Shown here piece by piece: positions 1 to 7,777 of a DNA stretch of 29,645 nucleotides (position 1 is the first letter of the stretch; every line of letters begins with the position of its first letter). The notes beneath the pieces are model-generated. The model was not told the origin of the DNA. It was given only the letters and a program-made list of their open reading frames with translations, and made no database searches. The position numbers and the translations under genes were made by a program. This DNA comes from Elioraea sp964533585 (GTDB lineage: Bacteria > Pseudomonadota > Alphaproteobacteria > Acetobacterales > Acetobacteraceae), in the NCBI GenBank assembly GCA_964533585.1, contig CAZHMM010000032.1:1-29645 (forward strand). The letters run 5' to 3'.

Positions 1-891
1 GATGCCGGCGTAGAGATCGGCGACCATGGCGCCATCCGGCAGATCGGCGAGCGCCGCGCGCACCGCCGCGCCGATCGCCGCCTCGCCCTCGCGCGTCGCC
101 TGCAGGAACGCGCCGGGCGGCGGCTCGACCGCCACGCCGGCGAAGGCGATGGTCGGGGCGCGGCGCACCGCCACGGGCAGCGGCGGCGCCGTGCCGGTCG
201 CCCAGCAGAGCCGCGCCAGATCGGCGGCCTCGGCGAAGCCGGCGAGACGCTCGCGCTCGGCGAGATCGGGCTCGCGCGCGCCGCGCAGCACCAGATCGGC
301 CCCCGTATCGAGCAGGTTCACCTGCGCCTCGGCCTCGGGGCGGAGGCAGGCGAGGTCGCGGCCAAGGCCGCGCAGCCGCTGCGCCAGGGCGAGGATCGCC
401 GGGTCGAGCACGCGGCAGGACGGCGCATCGACCACGCGGCGGCTGGCGTGCTCATGGAACCCGACCGCGCCCCCATGCAGCGCCAACGCGGCGCGCCGGC
501 GCGTCGCCGGGGCGGCCGGCACGAGCGGATCGATCGGCGTGTCGGGGAAGCCGGCGCGGCGCAGCGCCTCGGCGAGCAGCCCGGTCTTCCAGCGCCGATA
601 GGCGTCCGCATTCAGGTGCTGCGCCGTGCAGCCGCCGCAGGCGCCGACATGCGGGCAGGGCGGGGCGGCACGGTCGGGCGAGTCCGTCAGGCGCGCGAGC
701 AGACGCGCCGCCACACCCTCGCCGCGGCGCGCGCCGGGCAGGATGCGCACGCGCTCGCCCGGCAGCGCGTCAGGGATGTAGGCAGGGCGGCCGTCAGGCA
801 GCGCGGCGATGCCGTCGCCGCCGGCCCCGAGGCGCGCGACGACCACCTCGACCGGTCCGGTGCGCGCGCTGCGGTCTGTCCTGCGGCCCAT
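1..891 (-). CDS. rlmD: 23S rRNA (uracil-5-)-methyltransferase RlmD/TrmA family, partial
   Basis: SAM-dependent RNA uracil-C5 methyltransferase carrying a [4Fe-4S] cluster. The gene starts at ATG 891 and runs off the window at base 1, leaving 297 codons. An N-terminal TRAM-like segment (about residues 12-70) is followed by the cluster ligands C79, C85 and C88 in the pattern C-x5-C-G-G-C, with a fourth cysteine at C159 (APSCRVLDP). That spacing nearly matches E. coli RlmD. Near the window edge the family motif FLQAT and the start of SAM motif I (DLYAGI) are visible. The catalytic cysteine and C-terminus lie outside, so the exact substrate (rlmD, rlmC or trmA type) is not settled; RlmD is favoured because it has the cluster and a TRAM-like N-terminus. 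It is the last visible gene of the minus-strand run, 63 bases after the DUF1178 gene. Confidence 0.85.
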   Translation of the reverse strand, partial: MGRRTDRSARTGPVEVVVARLGAGGDGIAALPDGRPAYIPDALPGERVRILPGARRGEGVAARLLARLTDSPDRAAPPCPHVGACGGCTAQHLNADAYRRWKTGLLAEALRRAGFPDTPIDPLVPAAPATRRRAALALHGGAVGFHEHASRRVVDAPSCRVLDPAILALAQRLRGLGRDLACLRPEAEAQVNLLDTGADLVLRGAREPDLAERERLAGFAEAADLARLCWATGTAPPLPVAVRRAPTIAFAGVAVEPPPGAFLQATREGEAAIGAAVRAALADLPDGAMVADLYAGI

Positions 892-954
892 GCTCCCTCG
901 GCGTCCCGCCGGGCTTACCGCAGGTCCACGCCCGGCGTCAGCGTGCAGGGCGCG

Positions 955-1416
955 TCAGCCGTCGGCGCGGGGCACCCAGGGGATGGTGCGGAAGCCGATC
1001 CCCTCCTCGCGCAGCGCCTCGGCATCCTCGGCCGTGGCCTCGCCGTAGATGCCGCGCGCGTCGCTCTCGCCGGCGTGAATCTTCCGCGCCTCCTCGGCGA
1101 AGCGCGGCCCGACATAGTCGCAGTTCTTCTCGATCTCGGCGCGCATGCGCTGGAGCATCGCCAGCGCGGCGGCCGGGACCTGGCCGGCGACCGCCTTGCC
1201 CCCGGCCGGCGTGGGCGGGGCCGGCGGCGGCGCGGCCGGGGCCAGCGCGCGCGACGACGCGACGGCCGGGGCCATCAGCGCGCGGCTCACCTTGGTCGAG
1301 CCGCAGTGCGGGCAGTCCACCAGGCCGCGCTTGGCCATCCGCTCGAACGCGGCGCTGTCCTTGAACCAGCCGTCGAACTCGTGCGCCGAGTCGCAGCGGA
1401 GCGCGTAGTGGATCAT
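955..1416 (-). CDS. DUF1178 family protein
   Basis: A 153-residue protein matching the DUF1178 family, whose function is unknown. The family signature is clear: an N-terminal MIHYALRCDSAHEFDGWF, then CPHCGSTKVSRALMAP with a CxxC pair typical of a small zinc ribbon. A low-complexity Ala/Pro linker (about residues 56-75) separates this from a helical C-terminal half containing RFAEEARKIHAGE and EGIGFRTIPWVPR, also typical of the family. In many alphaproteobacteria this gene sits in a comF - grxC - nitrilase-like hydrolase - DUF1178 cluster. Here the order is kept but no hydrolase gene lies between grxC and DUF1178. Start at ATG 1416. Confidence 0.9.
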   Translation of the reverse strand: MIHYALRCDSAHEFDGWFKDSAAFERMAKRGLVDCPHCGSTKVSRALMAPAVASSRALAPAAPPPAPPTPAGGKAVAGQVPAAALAMLQRMRAEIEKNCDYVGPRFAEEARKIHAGESDARGIYGEATAEDAEALREEGIGFRTIPWVPRADG

Positions 1417-1512
1417 GCCTCCTCGCCGATGGTGCGGGTCATGGACCTATCATGGGCCTGCTGGCACTCCAGGCAAGAGATTGCCAGCCCGCCGTGAACG
1501 AAAGATGACGGC

Positions 1513-1791
1513 TCAGCCGCTCGCGGCCGTGCCGGTGAGGCCGAGCAGGCGGTCGAGCTCGCCGGCGCGATCGAGCTGGGCGAGGTCGTCGTAGCCACCG
1601 AGCGGGGCGCCGTCGACGAACACCTGCGGCACGCTGGTCCGTCCGCCCGAGCGTTCCGTCGCCTCGGCGCGGGCGGGGCTGCCCGAGGGCGCCTCGATCT
1701 CGCGATAGGCCACGCCCTTGGCGTCGAGCAGGCGCTTGGCGGCGGCGCAGTAGGGGCACCAGAAGCTGGTGTAGATCTCGATCTCGGGCAT
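1513..1791 (-). CDS. grxC: Glutaredoxin 3 (GrxC)
   Basis: A 92-residue dithiol glutaredoxin, which reduces protein disulfides and glutathione mixed disulfides in the cytoplasm using glutathione. The thioredoxin fold is complete. The active site CPYC lies at residues 12-15 after an IEIYTSFW strand. The cis-proline segment TSVPQVFVDG and the glutathione-contacting GGYDDL motif follow. Length is normal for GrxC. It lies 43 bases after comF on the same strand, an arrangement common in alphaproteobacteria. No strong Shine-Dalgarno sequence is visible before ATG 1791. An imperfect stem (GCTGGCA at 1460-1466 with TGCCAGC at 1482-1488) lies in the 96-base gap to the next gene, but it has no T-run. 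Confidence 0.95.
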   Translation of the reverse strand: MPEIEIYTSFWCPYCAAAKRLLDAKGVAYREIEAPSGSPARAEATERSGGRTSVPQVFVDGAPLGGYDDLAQLDRAGELDRLLGLTGTAASG

Positions 1792-1834
1792 GGCACGTCA
1801 CATCGGATCGCGCCGCGTCCGGGTCAATCCCGCC

Positions 1835-2605
1835 TCACGCGCCGGGCAGCGGGACGCGGGCGACCGCCAGCACATCGACCGACGCGGCGCCGGCCGCCAG
1901 CAGCACGCGCGCGCACTCATTGGCGGTCGCACCGCTGGTCAACACGTCATCGATCAGCACGACGCGCCTGCCGGCAAGCCGGGCGCGGTGGCGTGGCGCC
2001 ACCGCGATCGTGCCCGCGACGACGGCGGCGCGCTCGGCGGCGCCGAGCTCGCCCAGGCTCGGCGTGGCGCGCACCCGGCGCAGCAGGTCGGGCACCACCG
2101 TCACGCGCGCGATGCGGCCGACCGTGCGGGCGAGCAGCGCGGCCTGGTTGTAGCGCCGCGCCACCAGCCGCCGGTAGTGCAGCGGCACCGGCACCAGAAG
2201 GTCCGCCCCGTCGAGCAGCTCGCGCCCGGCCGCCGCCATCAGCCGGCCGAGCGCCGGGGCGAGCTCGGTGCGGTCGGCGTGCTTGAGCGGCAGGATGACG
2301 TCGCGGCTCGCCGCGTCGTAGCGCCAGACCGCGCGCGCCCGGCCGAACACCGGCGGATGGGCGAGGCAGGCGGCGCAGAGCCCCTCCGGCCCCGCCTCGC
2401 CGGGATGGGCGAAGGGCACGCCGCAGCGCCGGCACATCGGCGCGGTGATGAAGCGGTGGCGCGGGAAGCACTCGGCGCAGAGCAGGCCCTGACGCTCGAC
2501 CGGGTTTTCGCAGGCGAGGCAGCGCGGCGGCAGCAGCAGATCGATCGCGCCGCGCGCGAGGCCAGCGCCCAGCCTGCCGAGCCAGCCCTCAGCCGAACGC
2601 GGCAT
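1835..2605 (-). CDS. comF: ComF family phosphoribosyltransferase-like protein
   Basis: A 256-residue ComF family protein. Two N-terminal CxxC zinc-ribbon pairs are visible (CLAC...CAEC and CRRC...CAAC, about residues 28-80). They precede a type I phosphoribosyltransferase fold whose PRPP-binding loop is VVLIDDVLTSGATANE. In competent bacteria ComF assists DNA uptake; in alphaproteobacteria its role is undefined and it often lies next to grxC. ATG 2605 (MPRSAEGWLGRLG) gives the usual length and overlaps the end of the rhodanese gene by 17 bases, suggesting translational coupling. The frame remains open far upstream, but that stretch is out-of-frame rhodanese coding sequence. Confidence 0.9.
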   Translation of the reverse strand: MPRSAEGWLGRLGAGLARGAIDLLLPPRCLACENPVERQGLLCAECFPRHRFITAPMCRRCGVPFAHPGEAGPEGLCAACLAHPPVFGRARAVWRYDAASRDVILPLKHADRTELAPALGRLMAAAGRELLDGADLLVPVPLHYRRLVARRYNQAALLARTVGRIARVTVVPDLLRRVRATPSLGELGAAERAAVVAGTIAVAPRHRARLAGRRVVLIDDVLTSGATANECARVLLAAGAASVDVLAVARVPLPGA

Positions 2606-4163
2606 CCCCGTCGCGCTCGATCTCGCCCACGAGATCGATCTCCCAGGAGAGATAGGCCTGCATCGCCTCCTCCACCCCAGAGTTGCGGTCATAGGGGCGG
2701 AGATAGAAGTCGATGCACGCCTCGTCCGGCGGGTTGGTGCGGTCCTTCTCGATCGGCAGGCCGCCGGCGGCCCAGCCCGCGGTGCCGCGCTCCAGCACGC
2801 CGACACGGGCGGGGGTGAGTTCCGCCACCTCCTCGACCGCGAGCCGGGCGAGCCGGTTCTGATCCGGCGAGGTGACGGCGACGATGCCCGTCTCAGGCAG
2901 CCGGTCCGCCAGCGCCGCGAGCCGGGTACGCACGCCCCAGAGCGCGCCGGGGATGTGCCCGTCGCGGAAATCGACCGAGCGGGCGAGATCGACCACGCGG
3001 AGCTGCCCGGCCTGCCAGGCGGCATGCGCCTCCCGCAGCGGGATCGTTTCGGCCTCGGGCACCTCGCCCGGCGGCGTCCACGCCCCTGTCGCGGTGAAGT
3101 CCTCGGCCGCACCCTCCAGCACATGGACGTCGCGATGGCCGAGCTGCGCCAGCCACTGTGCGGTCATGCGCGCGCGCACGCCGTCATCGTCCACCAGCAC
3201 CACGCGCGCGTTGCGCACGGCGATCCAGGCATCGGTCGCCTGCACGAGCTGCCCGCCGGGGGCGGAGCGCGCGCCGGCGAGATGGCCGGCGGCGTACTCC
3301 GCCGGGTCGCGCACGTCGAACAGGTAGAGCGTGCGCGTCGTGTCCTTGCGCCAGGCATCGAGCGTCGCACGGTCGATCAGCCCGACGCTGTGCTTCACGC
3401 GCAGCGCCTCGGCGCGGGCGAAGGCCGCCTCGGCATCCGCCGGCCGCCCCTCGGGATAGCGCGCGGTCTCGCCGCGGGCGCAGGTGAACCCGGCGAGCTC
3501 CCAGCCCATCGTGCCGTTGCGCAGCGCGACGACGCGGTTCGGCACACCGGCGGCGCGCAGGCTCTCGGCGCCGAGGATCGAGCGCGTCCGCCCGGCGCAG
3601 TTCACCACCACCAGCGTGTCCGGGTTCGGCGCCAGCGCGCCGATCCGGTAGGCGAGCTCGCCGCCCGGCACGTTGATCCCGGTCGGGATGCTCATGCGGC
3701 GGAACTCGTCGAGCGGGCGGCTATCCAGCACCACCATGTCGGTGCCGGCATCGATCAGCGCCTTCAGCTCCACCGCGTCGACCGATGGCGTGCCGTAATG
3801 GTGCTCGACCCACTCGCCGAACGCCTTGGAGGGCACGTTGACGCCGGTGAACAGCACGTAGCCCGCGTCCTTCCAGGCCGGCGTGCCGCCGTCCAGCACG
3901 GCGACGTTGCTGTAGCCCATCGTTTCGAGCTCGGCGGCCGCCTGCTCGGCGAGTCCGCGCCCGTCATCGGTCACGACGATGCGCGCGCCCGTGTTCGGCA
4001 AGAGCGCGCGCGCGAACAGCGGAAGGCGCGAGCGCGGCAGCGGTGAGGCCCAGAACAGGTGGCCGGTGCCGAACTCGCCCTCCTCGCGCGCATCGACGAT
4101 CGCGAGTTCGGCGCCGTCGCGGATCATCGCCTTCAGCGCGTCCGGCGCGACCTTGCTCACCAT
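2589..4163 (-). CDS. Four-domain rhodanese-like sulfurtransferase
   Basis: A 524-residue cytoplasmic protein made of four rhodanese-like domains at about residues 5-105, 125-230, 262-360 and 372-470. Each has the VVDAR/VLDSR/LFDVR/VVDLA strand, a GHL/GHI-type loop and an LDGGTPAW/LRNGTMGW/LERGTAGW-type C-terminal motif. Only domain 2 keeps the catalytic cysteine (C189 in NCAGRTRS). The equivalent loops of domains 1, 3 and 4 read TDDGRG, DDDGVR and SPDQNR, so they should not form a persulfide. A conserved tail rich in acidic and aromatic residues follows (EACIDFYLRPYDRN). It lies 11 bases after the cysteine-dioxygenase-like gene, so the two are probably co-transcribed. The likely role is sulfane-sulfur transfer linked to cysteine or thiol catabolism (inference from the pairing). 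Confidence 0.9.
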   Translation of the reverse strand: MVSKVAPDALKAMIRDGAELAIVDAREEGEFGTGHLFWASPLPRSRLPLFARALLPNTGARIVVTDDGRGLAEQAAAELETMGYSNVAVLDGGTPAWKDAGYVLFTGVNVPSKAFGEWVEHHYGTPSVDAVELKALIDAGTDMVVLDSRPLDEFRRMSIPTGINVPGGELAYRIGALAPNPDTLVVVNCAGRTRSILGAESLRAAGVPNRVVALRNGTMGWELAGFTCARGETARYPEGRPADAEAAFARAEALRVKHSVGLIDRATLDAWRKDTTRTLYLFDVRDPAEYAAGHLAGARSAPGGQLVQATDAWIAVRNARVVLVDDDGVRARMTAQWLAQLGHRDVHVLEGAAEDFTATGAWTPPGEVPEAETIPLREAHAAWQAGQLRVVDLARSVDFRDGHIPGALWGVRTRLAALADRLPETGIVAVTSPDQNRLARLAVEEVAELTPARVGVLERGTAGWAAGGLPIEKDRTNPPDEACIDFYLRPYDRNSGVEEAMQAYLSWEIDLVGEIERDGDAAFG

Positions 4164-4174
4164 CGGCGTAACGA

Positions 4175-4762
4175 TCAGCGGTTCGCGGTCGGCGCCATGA
4201 AGTTGCGGTTGTACGGCACCGCCGCGCCGGTCGCCGGATCGTAGGCCATGCGGTTGTCGAGCTTCTCGAGTGCGAGCCCGTACATGTGCAGATGCCGCGT
4301 CGGCCGATCGCCCTGGGTGTGGATCGAGTGGATGTCCTCGGGCATCAGCGCGATGCCGGTGCCGGGCTTCACCACCACCTCGCGCACGAGATCGAGCCGA
4401 TCCTCGCGCTTGGCATAGACCTTGTTCAGCTCCTCGCCGTCCACCGCCACCACCACGGCCCAGGTGGTGTGGTCATGCGGCTTCGTTTCGTTGCCGGGGT
4501 TCAGCGCGTTCAGGTAGAGCGCGAAGCGTCCGCCGGGGTCCTCCTGCAACAGGTAGCGGCGCGAGCCCTTCTCGCCGGCGGGCGGCGGCTGGAACTCGGC
4601 CGACGGGAACAGCTGCTCCTGGGCGGCGAGCCGGTGCAGCTCGGCCATGATCGCATCGAGCGCCGGGCGGGTGACGCCCTCGCGCGCCTCGATCGCGCGG
4701 ATGCGCTCGACCGTGGCGGCGACCGCTGCGGTGCGGGCGGCCGTGACGTCCATCTCGTTCAT
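4175..4762 (-). CDS. Cysteine dioxygenase-like (thiol dioxygenase) cupin protein
   Basis: A 195-residue cupin of the cysteine dioxygenase type I family, mononuclear non-haem iron enzymes that add O2 to a thiol to form a sulfinate. Putative iron ligands are H96 and H98 (KPHDHTTW) plus H145 (DIHSIH). The downstream HLHMYG puts H159 and Y161 where cysteine dioxygenase has its catalytic His and Tyr. The position equivalent to the cysteine of the Cys-Tyr crosslink is not a cysteine (HDHTTWAVVV), as in other bacterial thiol dioxygenases. The substrate could be cysteine, 3-mercaptopropionate or another thiol. ATG 4762 was chosen because AGGAGG lies about 7 bases upstream; the frame is open further up but that part looks non-coding. 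It leads the unit with the rhodanese gene. Confidence 0.85.
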   Translation of the reverse strand: MNEMDVTAARTAAVAATVERIRAIEAREGVTRPALDAIMAELHRLAAQEQLFPSAEFQPPPAGEKGSRRYLLQEDPGGRFALYLNALNPGNETKPHDHTTWAVVVAVDGEELNKVYAKREDRLDLVREVVVKPGTGIALMPEDIHSIHTQGDRPTRHLHMYGLALEKLDNRMAYDPATGAAVPYNRNFMAPTANR

Positions 4763-4865
4763 GGCGGATCCTCCTGCCAGGGCAATGCGCCGACAGGCTT
4801 GGCCGAAGATGCGGGGGCGTGCAAGGTCCTGCCCGCACCCTCCGCCCGCGACGCAGGGCCGGACC

Positions 4866-5060
4866 CTACCGCAGCAGCGCGGCGAGCGGCAGGGCCGCGG
4901 CGGCAAGCGCCACGGCGAGCATCCCGGCACGATACGCGGCCTGCTGGAGGTCGGCCTCCGACCAGGCGCGGGCGGCGGCCTCGGCCTCGCGCTCGGGGGC
5001 GAGGGGGCGTTTCCGACGACGCAGCCGCCACGTCGACGAGGCAGGATCAGGGTTCATCAT
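4866..5060 (-). CDS. Small hypothetical single-pass membrane protein
   Basis: A 64-residue protein with no family I recognise. An Arg/Lys-rich N-terminal segment (RLRRRKRPLAPE) precedes an acidic and Ala-rich helix, then one hydrophobic segment at the C-terminus (GMLAVALAAAALPLAALL). It is therefore predicted to be a tail-anchored or single-span inner-membrane protein with a basic cytoplasmic N-terminus. The start is one of two adjacent ATG codons (5060 or 5057), with AAGGCGG about 7 bases upstream. A longer in-frame start exists at 5162 but that extension has no coding look. It is divergent from the methyltransferase gene and lies 103 bases upstream of the dioxygenase gene. Confidence 0.55.
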   Translation of the reverse strand: MMNPDPASSTWRLRRRKRPLAPEREAEAAARAWSEADLQQAAYRAGMLAVALAAAALPLAALLR

Positions 5061-5162
5061 CTCACACCGCCTTGGCTGTGACCCGCGGGCCGGCAGGCGT
5101 CGGTCCGTTGAACATCCGACACGATGGCACGCGGGGATGACAGCGCCTGTGCGCATCCTCAC

Positions 5163-6092
5163 ATGCTACGCATGACGGGGTTTCCGGTTCCTTTCGACCG
5201 GCGCGCGCATCGTCTGCGCCGCGACCGCGCCGCCGCGCAGGTCGATCGCGCCGAGCCGCTGCTGGCCGCCATCGCCGAACGGCTGCTCGACCGGCTGGAC
5301 GACACCACGCGCCGCTTCACCCGCGCGCTCGATCTCGGCGGCCGGCACGGGCCGCTCGCCGCCGCGCTCCGCGCGCGCGGCATCCCGCTCGTGGTCTCGG
5401 CCGACCTTTCCCCTCGCCTGGCCGCGCGCGCAGGCGCGCTCGCGGTCGCCGCCGACGAGGAGTGGCTGCCCTTCGCGCCCGCATCGTTCGACCTGATCGT
5501 CTCGTCCCTTTCGCTGCACTGGGTGAACGACCTGCCGGGGGCGCTGATCCAGGCCCGCCAGGCGCTCGCCCCGGACGGGCTGTTGCTCGCCATCCTGCCC
5601 GGGCCCGCCACGCTCGCGCCGCTGCGCGCGGCCTTCCTCGCCGCCGAGGCCGCGGCCACGGGCGGGGCGAGCCCGCGCGTGATCCCGCTGCCCGATCTGC
5701 GCGACGCGGCGGGCCTGCTCCAGCGCGCGGGCTTCGCCCTGCCGGTCGCCGATGCCGAGACGCTGACCGTGAGCTACCCCGACCCGTTCGCGCTGTTCGC
5801 CGAGCTGCGCGCGCTCGGCGAGACCAACGCGCTCGCCGCGCGCAGCCGACGGCCGGCCACGCGCGCGCTGATCGCCGAGGCCGCGCGCCGGCTGCCGCGC
5901 GATGCCGAGGGCAGGGTGGCGATGCCGCTCGAGCTGAGCACGCTGACGCGCTGGGCGCCGGCGGCGAGCCAGCCGAAGCCGCTGGCCCCTGGCAGCGCGG
6001 CCACGCGGCTGGCCGCGGCGCTGGGCGCCGACGAGCAGGGCGCGGGCGAGCTGGCGCCCTCGCGACTTGCGCCCCCGAAGCCCGCGCGCTAG
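5163..6092 (+). CDS. Class I SAM-dependent methyltransferase, NDUFAF5/BioC-like
   Basis: A protein of about 309 residues with a Rossmann-fold methyltransferase domain. It has motif I ALDLGGRHG, a following acidic residue in VSADLS, the FDLIVSSLSLHWVNDLPG motif shared with BioC and mitochondrial NDUFAF5, and LAPDGLLLAILPG. NDUFAF5 modifies an arginine of a complex I subunit; the bacterial homologues are uncharacterised, so no substrate is claimed. A Pro/Ala-rich C-terminal tail follows. No good Shine-Dalgarno sequence is visible. ATG 5163 and 5172 (MTGFPVPFDRR) are both possible, and I prefer them to ATG 5124 because family members start just before the FDRR segment. In related genomes this gene is often divergent from comF; here three extra genes separate them. 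Confidence 0.85.
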   Translation: MLRMTGFPVPFDRRAHRLRRDRAAAQVDRAEPLLAAIAERLLDRLDDTTRRFTRALDLGGRHGPLAAALRARGIPLVVSADLSPRLAARAGALAVAADEEWLPFAPASFDLIVSSLSLHWVNDLPGALIQARQALAPDGLLLAILPGPATLAPLRAAFLAAEAAATGGASPRVIPLPDLRDAAGLLQRAGFALPVADAETLTVSYPDPFALFAELRALGETNALAARSRRPATRALIAEAARRLPRDAEGRVAMPLELSTLTRWAPAASQPKPLAPGSAATRLAAALGADEQGAGELAPSRLAPPKPAR

Positions 6093-6100
6093 GGGCAGAC

Positions 6101-6943
6101 ATGGACAGGCGGGCCACCATGAACCAGCTGGAACGCACGCAGGGGATCGAGCCGGGCGATGCGCGCCGGATCATCCTCTACAGCCCCGAGGATTTCGCGT
6201 TCATGCGCCGCGCCGGCCAGCTCGCCGCGGCCGCGCTCGACATGATCACCGAGCACGTGAAGCCGGGCGTGACCACCGAGGCGCTCGACCGGCTCTGCCA
6301 CGACTTCATCCTCGATCACGGCGCGGTGCCGGCGCCGCTCGGCTATCGCGGCTTCCCGAAATCGATCTGCACCTCGGTGAACCACGTCGTCTGCCACGGC
6401 ATCCCCTCGCCGCGGCGGCTGGAGGAGGGCGACATCCTCAATATCGACGTCACCGTGGTGCTGGACGGCTGGCACGGCGATTCCAGCCGCATGTACGCCG
6501 CCGGCAAGCCGTCGGTGAAGGCGCAGCGGCTGATGGACGTCACCTACGAGGCGATGATGCGCGGCATCGCCGTGATCCGCCCCGGCGCCACGCTCGGCGA
6601 TCTCGGCCACGCGATCCAGTCCTTCGTCGAGCGCCAGCGCTTCAGCGTGGTGCGCGAGTTCTGCGGCCACGGGCTCGGCCGCGCGTTCCACGAGCCGCCC
6701 AACGTGCTGCATTTCGGCCGGCCGGGCGAGGGTGTGACGCTGCGCGAGGGGATGCTGTTCACGGTCGAGCCGATGGTGAATGCCGGCCGGCCCGAGGTGA
6801 AGATCCTGGACGATGGCTGGACCGCGGTGACGCGCGACCGGTCGCTCTCGGCGCAGTTCGAGCACACGGTCGGCGTATCCGCGACGGGCTGCGAGATCTT
6901 CACCCTCTCGCCCGCCGGGCTGCACAAGCCGCCCTACGCCTGA
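6101..6943 (+). CDS. map: Methionine aminopeptidase, type I
   Basis: A 280-residue cytosolic metallopeptidase that removes the initiator methionine from new proteins. All five metal ligands are present: D116 and D127 (NIDVTVVLDGWHGD), H190 (CGHGLG), E223 (FTVEPM) and E254 (AQFEH). The substrate-site histidine H99 (VCHGIP) is also present. ATG 6101 has AGGGG about 6 bases upstream; a second in-frame ATG at 6119 is nearly as good. It begins 8 bases after the methyltransferase gene and ends 8 bases before the first radC, so the genes probably form one transcript. A map-radC pairing is common in proteobacteria. Confidence 0.97.
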   Translation: MDRRATMNQLERTQGIEPGDARRIILYSPEDFAFMRRAGQLAAAALDMITEHVKPGVTTEALDRLCHDFILDHGAVPAPLGYRGFPKSICTSVNHVVCHGIPSPRRLEEGDILNIDVTVVLDGWHGDSSRMYAAGKPSVKAQRLMDVTYEAMMRGIAVIRPGATLGDLGHAIQSFVERQRFSVVREFCGHGLGRAFHEPPNVLHFGRPGEGVTLREGMLFTVEPMVNAGRPEVKILDDGWTAVTRDRSLSAQFEHTVGVSATGCEIFTLSPAGLHKPPYA

Positions 6944-6951
6944 CCGGGCCG

Positions 6952-7692
6952 ATGCCGAGGCGGCGCGGCATGGAGGATGCGGCACCGGGCGGGTTGTTCG
7001 CGCTCGCGCCCGAGGCTGATCCCGCGCCCGGCCATCTCGGCCATCGCGAGCGGCTGCGCGCCCGTTTCCTCGCGGGCGGGGCGGAGGCGGTCGCCGATTA
7101 CGAGCTGCTCGAACTGCTGCTGTTCGCGATCCCGCGCCTCGACACCAAGCCGCTCGCCAAGGCGCTGATCGGCCGCTTCGGCAGCTTCGCCGGCGTGCTC
7201 GCCGCCCCCAAGGAGGACCTCGCGGGCGTGCCGGGCGTCGGCGAGGCGGTGATCGCGACGCTGAAGGTCGCGCATGCGGCCGCGCTGAAGCTCGCCGCCG
7301 CCGAGGTCGCCGACCGGCCGCTCTTGAACGCCTGGGACAAGCTGATGGCCTATCTGCACGCCGCACTGGCGCGCGAGCCGGTCGAGCATTTCCGCGTGCT
7401 CTATCTCGACAACAAGAACCGGCTGAAGGCGGACGAGACCCAGGCGCGCGGCACCGTCAACCATGCGCCGGTCTATCCGCGCGAGGTGGTCAAGCGCGCG
7501 CTCGACCTTCAGGCCAGCGCGCTGATCCTGGTGCACAACCACCCCTCGGGCGACCCGAGCCCCTCGCGCGCCGATATCGACATGACACGCGAGGTGCAGA
7601 CCGCCGCCGCCGCGCTCGGCATCGCGCTGCACGACCACGTCATCGTCGGCAACGGCCGCTGGCTGTCGTTCCGCCAGCAGGGGCTGCTGTAG
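6952..7692 (+). CDS. radC: RadC family JAB-domain protein (copy 1)
   Basis: A 246-residue RadC family (UPF0758) protein. An N-terminal helix-hairpin-helix region (LAGVPGVGEAVIATLK) precedes the JAB/MPN+ metalloprotease-like domain. The complete zinc motif HNHPSGDPSPSRAD is present, and the C-terminus HDHVIVGNG..SFRQQGLL is typical. Despite the name, a DNA-repair role for RadC is doubtful, and the JAB domain suggests a hydrolase. ATG 6952 gives the longest sensible product; ATG 6970 (MEDAAPGG) is an alternative. It lies 8 bases after map. The next gene is a second radC whose 3' half is very similar, sharing identical blocks of 37 and 36 bases. Confidence 0.93.
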   Translation: MPRRRGMEDAAPGGLFALAPEADPAPGHLGHRERLRARFLAGGAEAVADYELLELLLFAIPRLDTKPLAKALIGRFGSFAGVLAAPKEDLAGVPGVGEAVIATLKVAHAAALKLAAAEVADRPLLNAWDKLMAYLHAALAREPVEHFRVLYLDNKNRLKADETQARGTVNHAPVYPREVVKRALDLQASALILVHNHPSGDPSPSRADIDMTREVQTAAAALGIALHDHVIVGNGRWLSFRQQGLL

Positions 7693-7777
7693 CCCTCCGC
7701 ATCCATCGCAGAACTACCTACAGTTGTGTTCTCGCGCCCGCCGCACTACCTTCTCGGGGGTGGATGGATGGGGCGGC

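Noticed and set aside
1460..1488. Terminator between grxC and the DUF1178 gene
   Set aside because: A 7-base-pair stem with a 15-base loop and no T-run; too weak to call.
448..1497. A 349-residue plus-strand open frame across the RlmD, DUF1178 and intergenic sequence
   Set aside because: It covers two clear minus-strand genes and an intergenic gap; its composition is shadow-like.
7710..7732. LexA/SOS box upstream of the second radC
   Set aside because: The half-sites are inverted with 13 bases between them and do not match GTTC-N7-GTTC; RadC is also not an established SOS protein in alphaproteobacteria.
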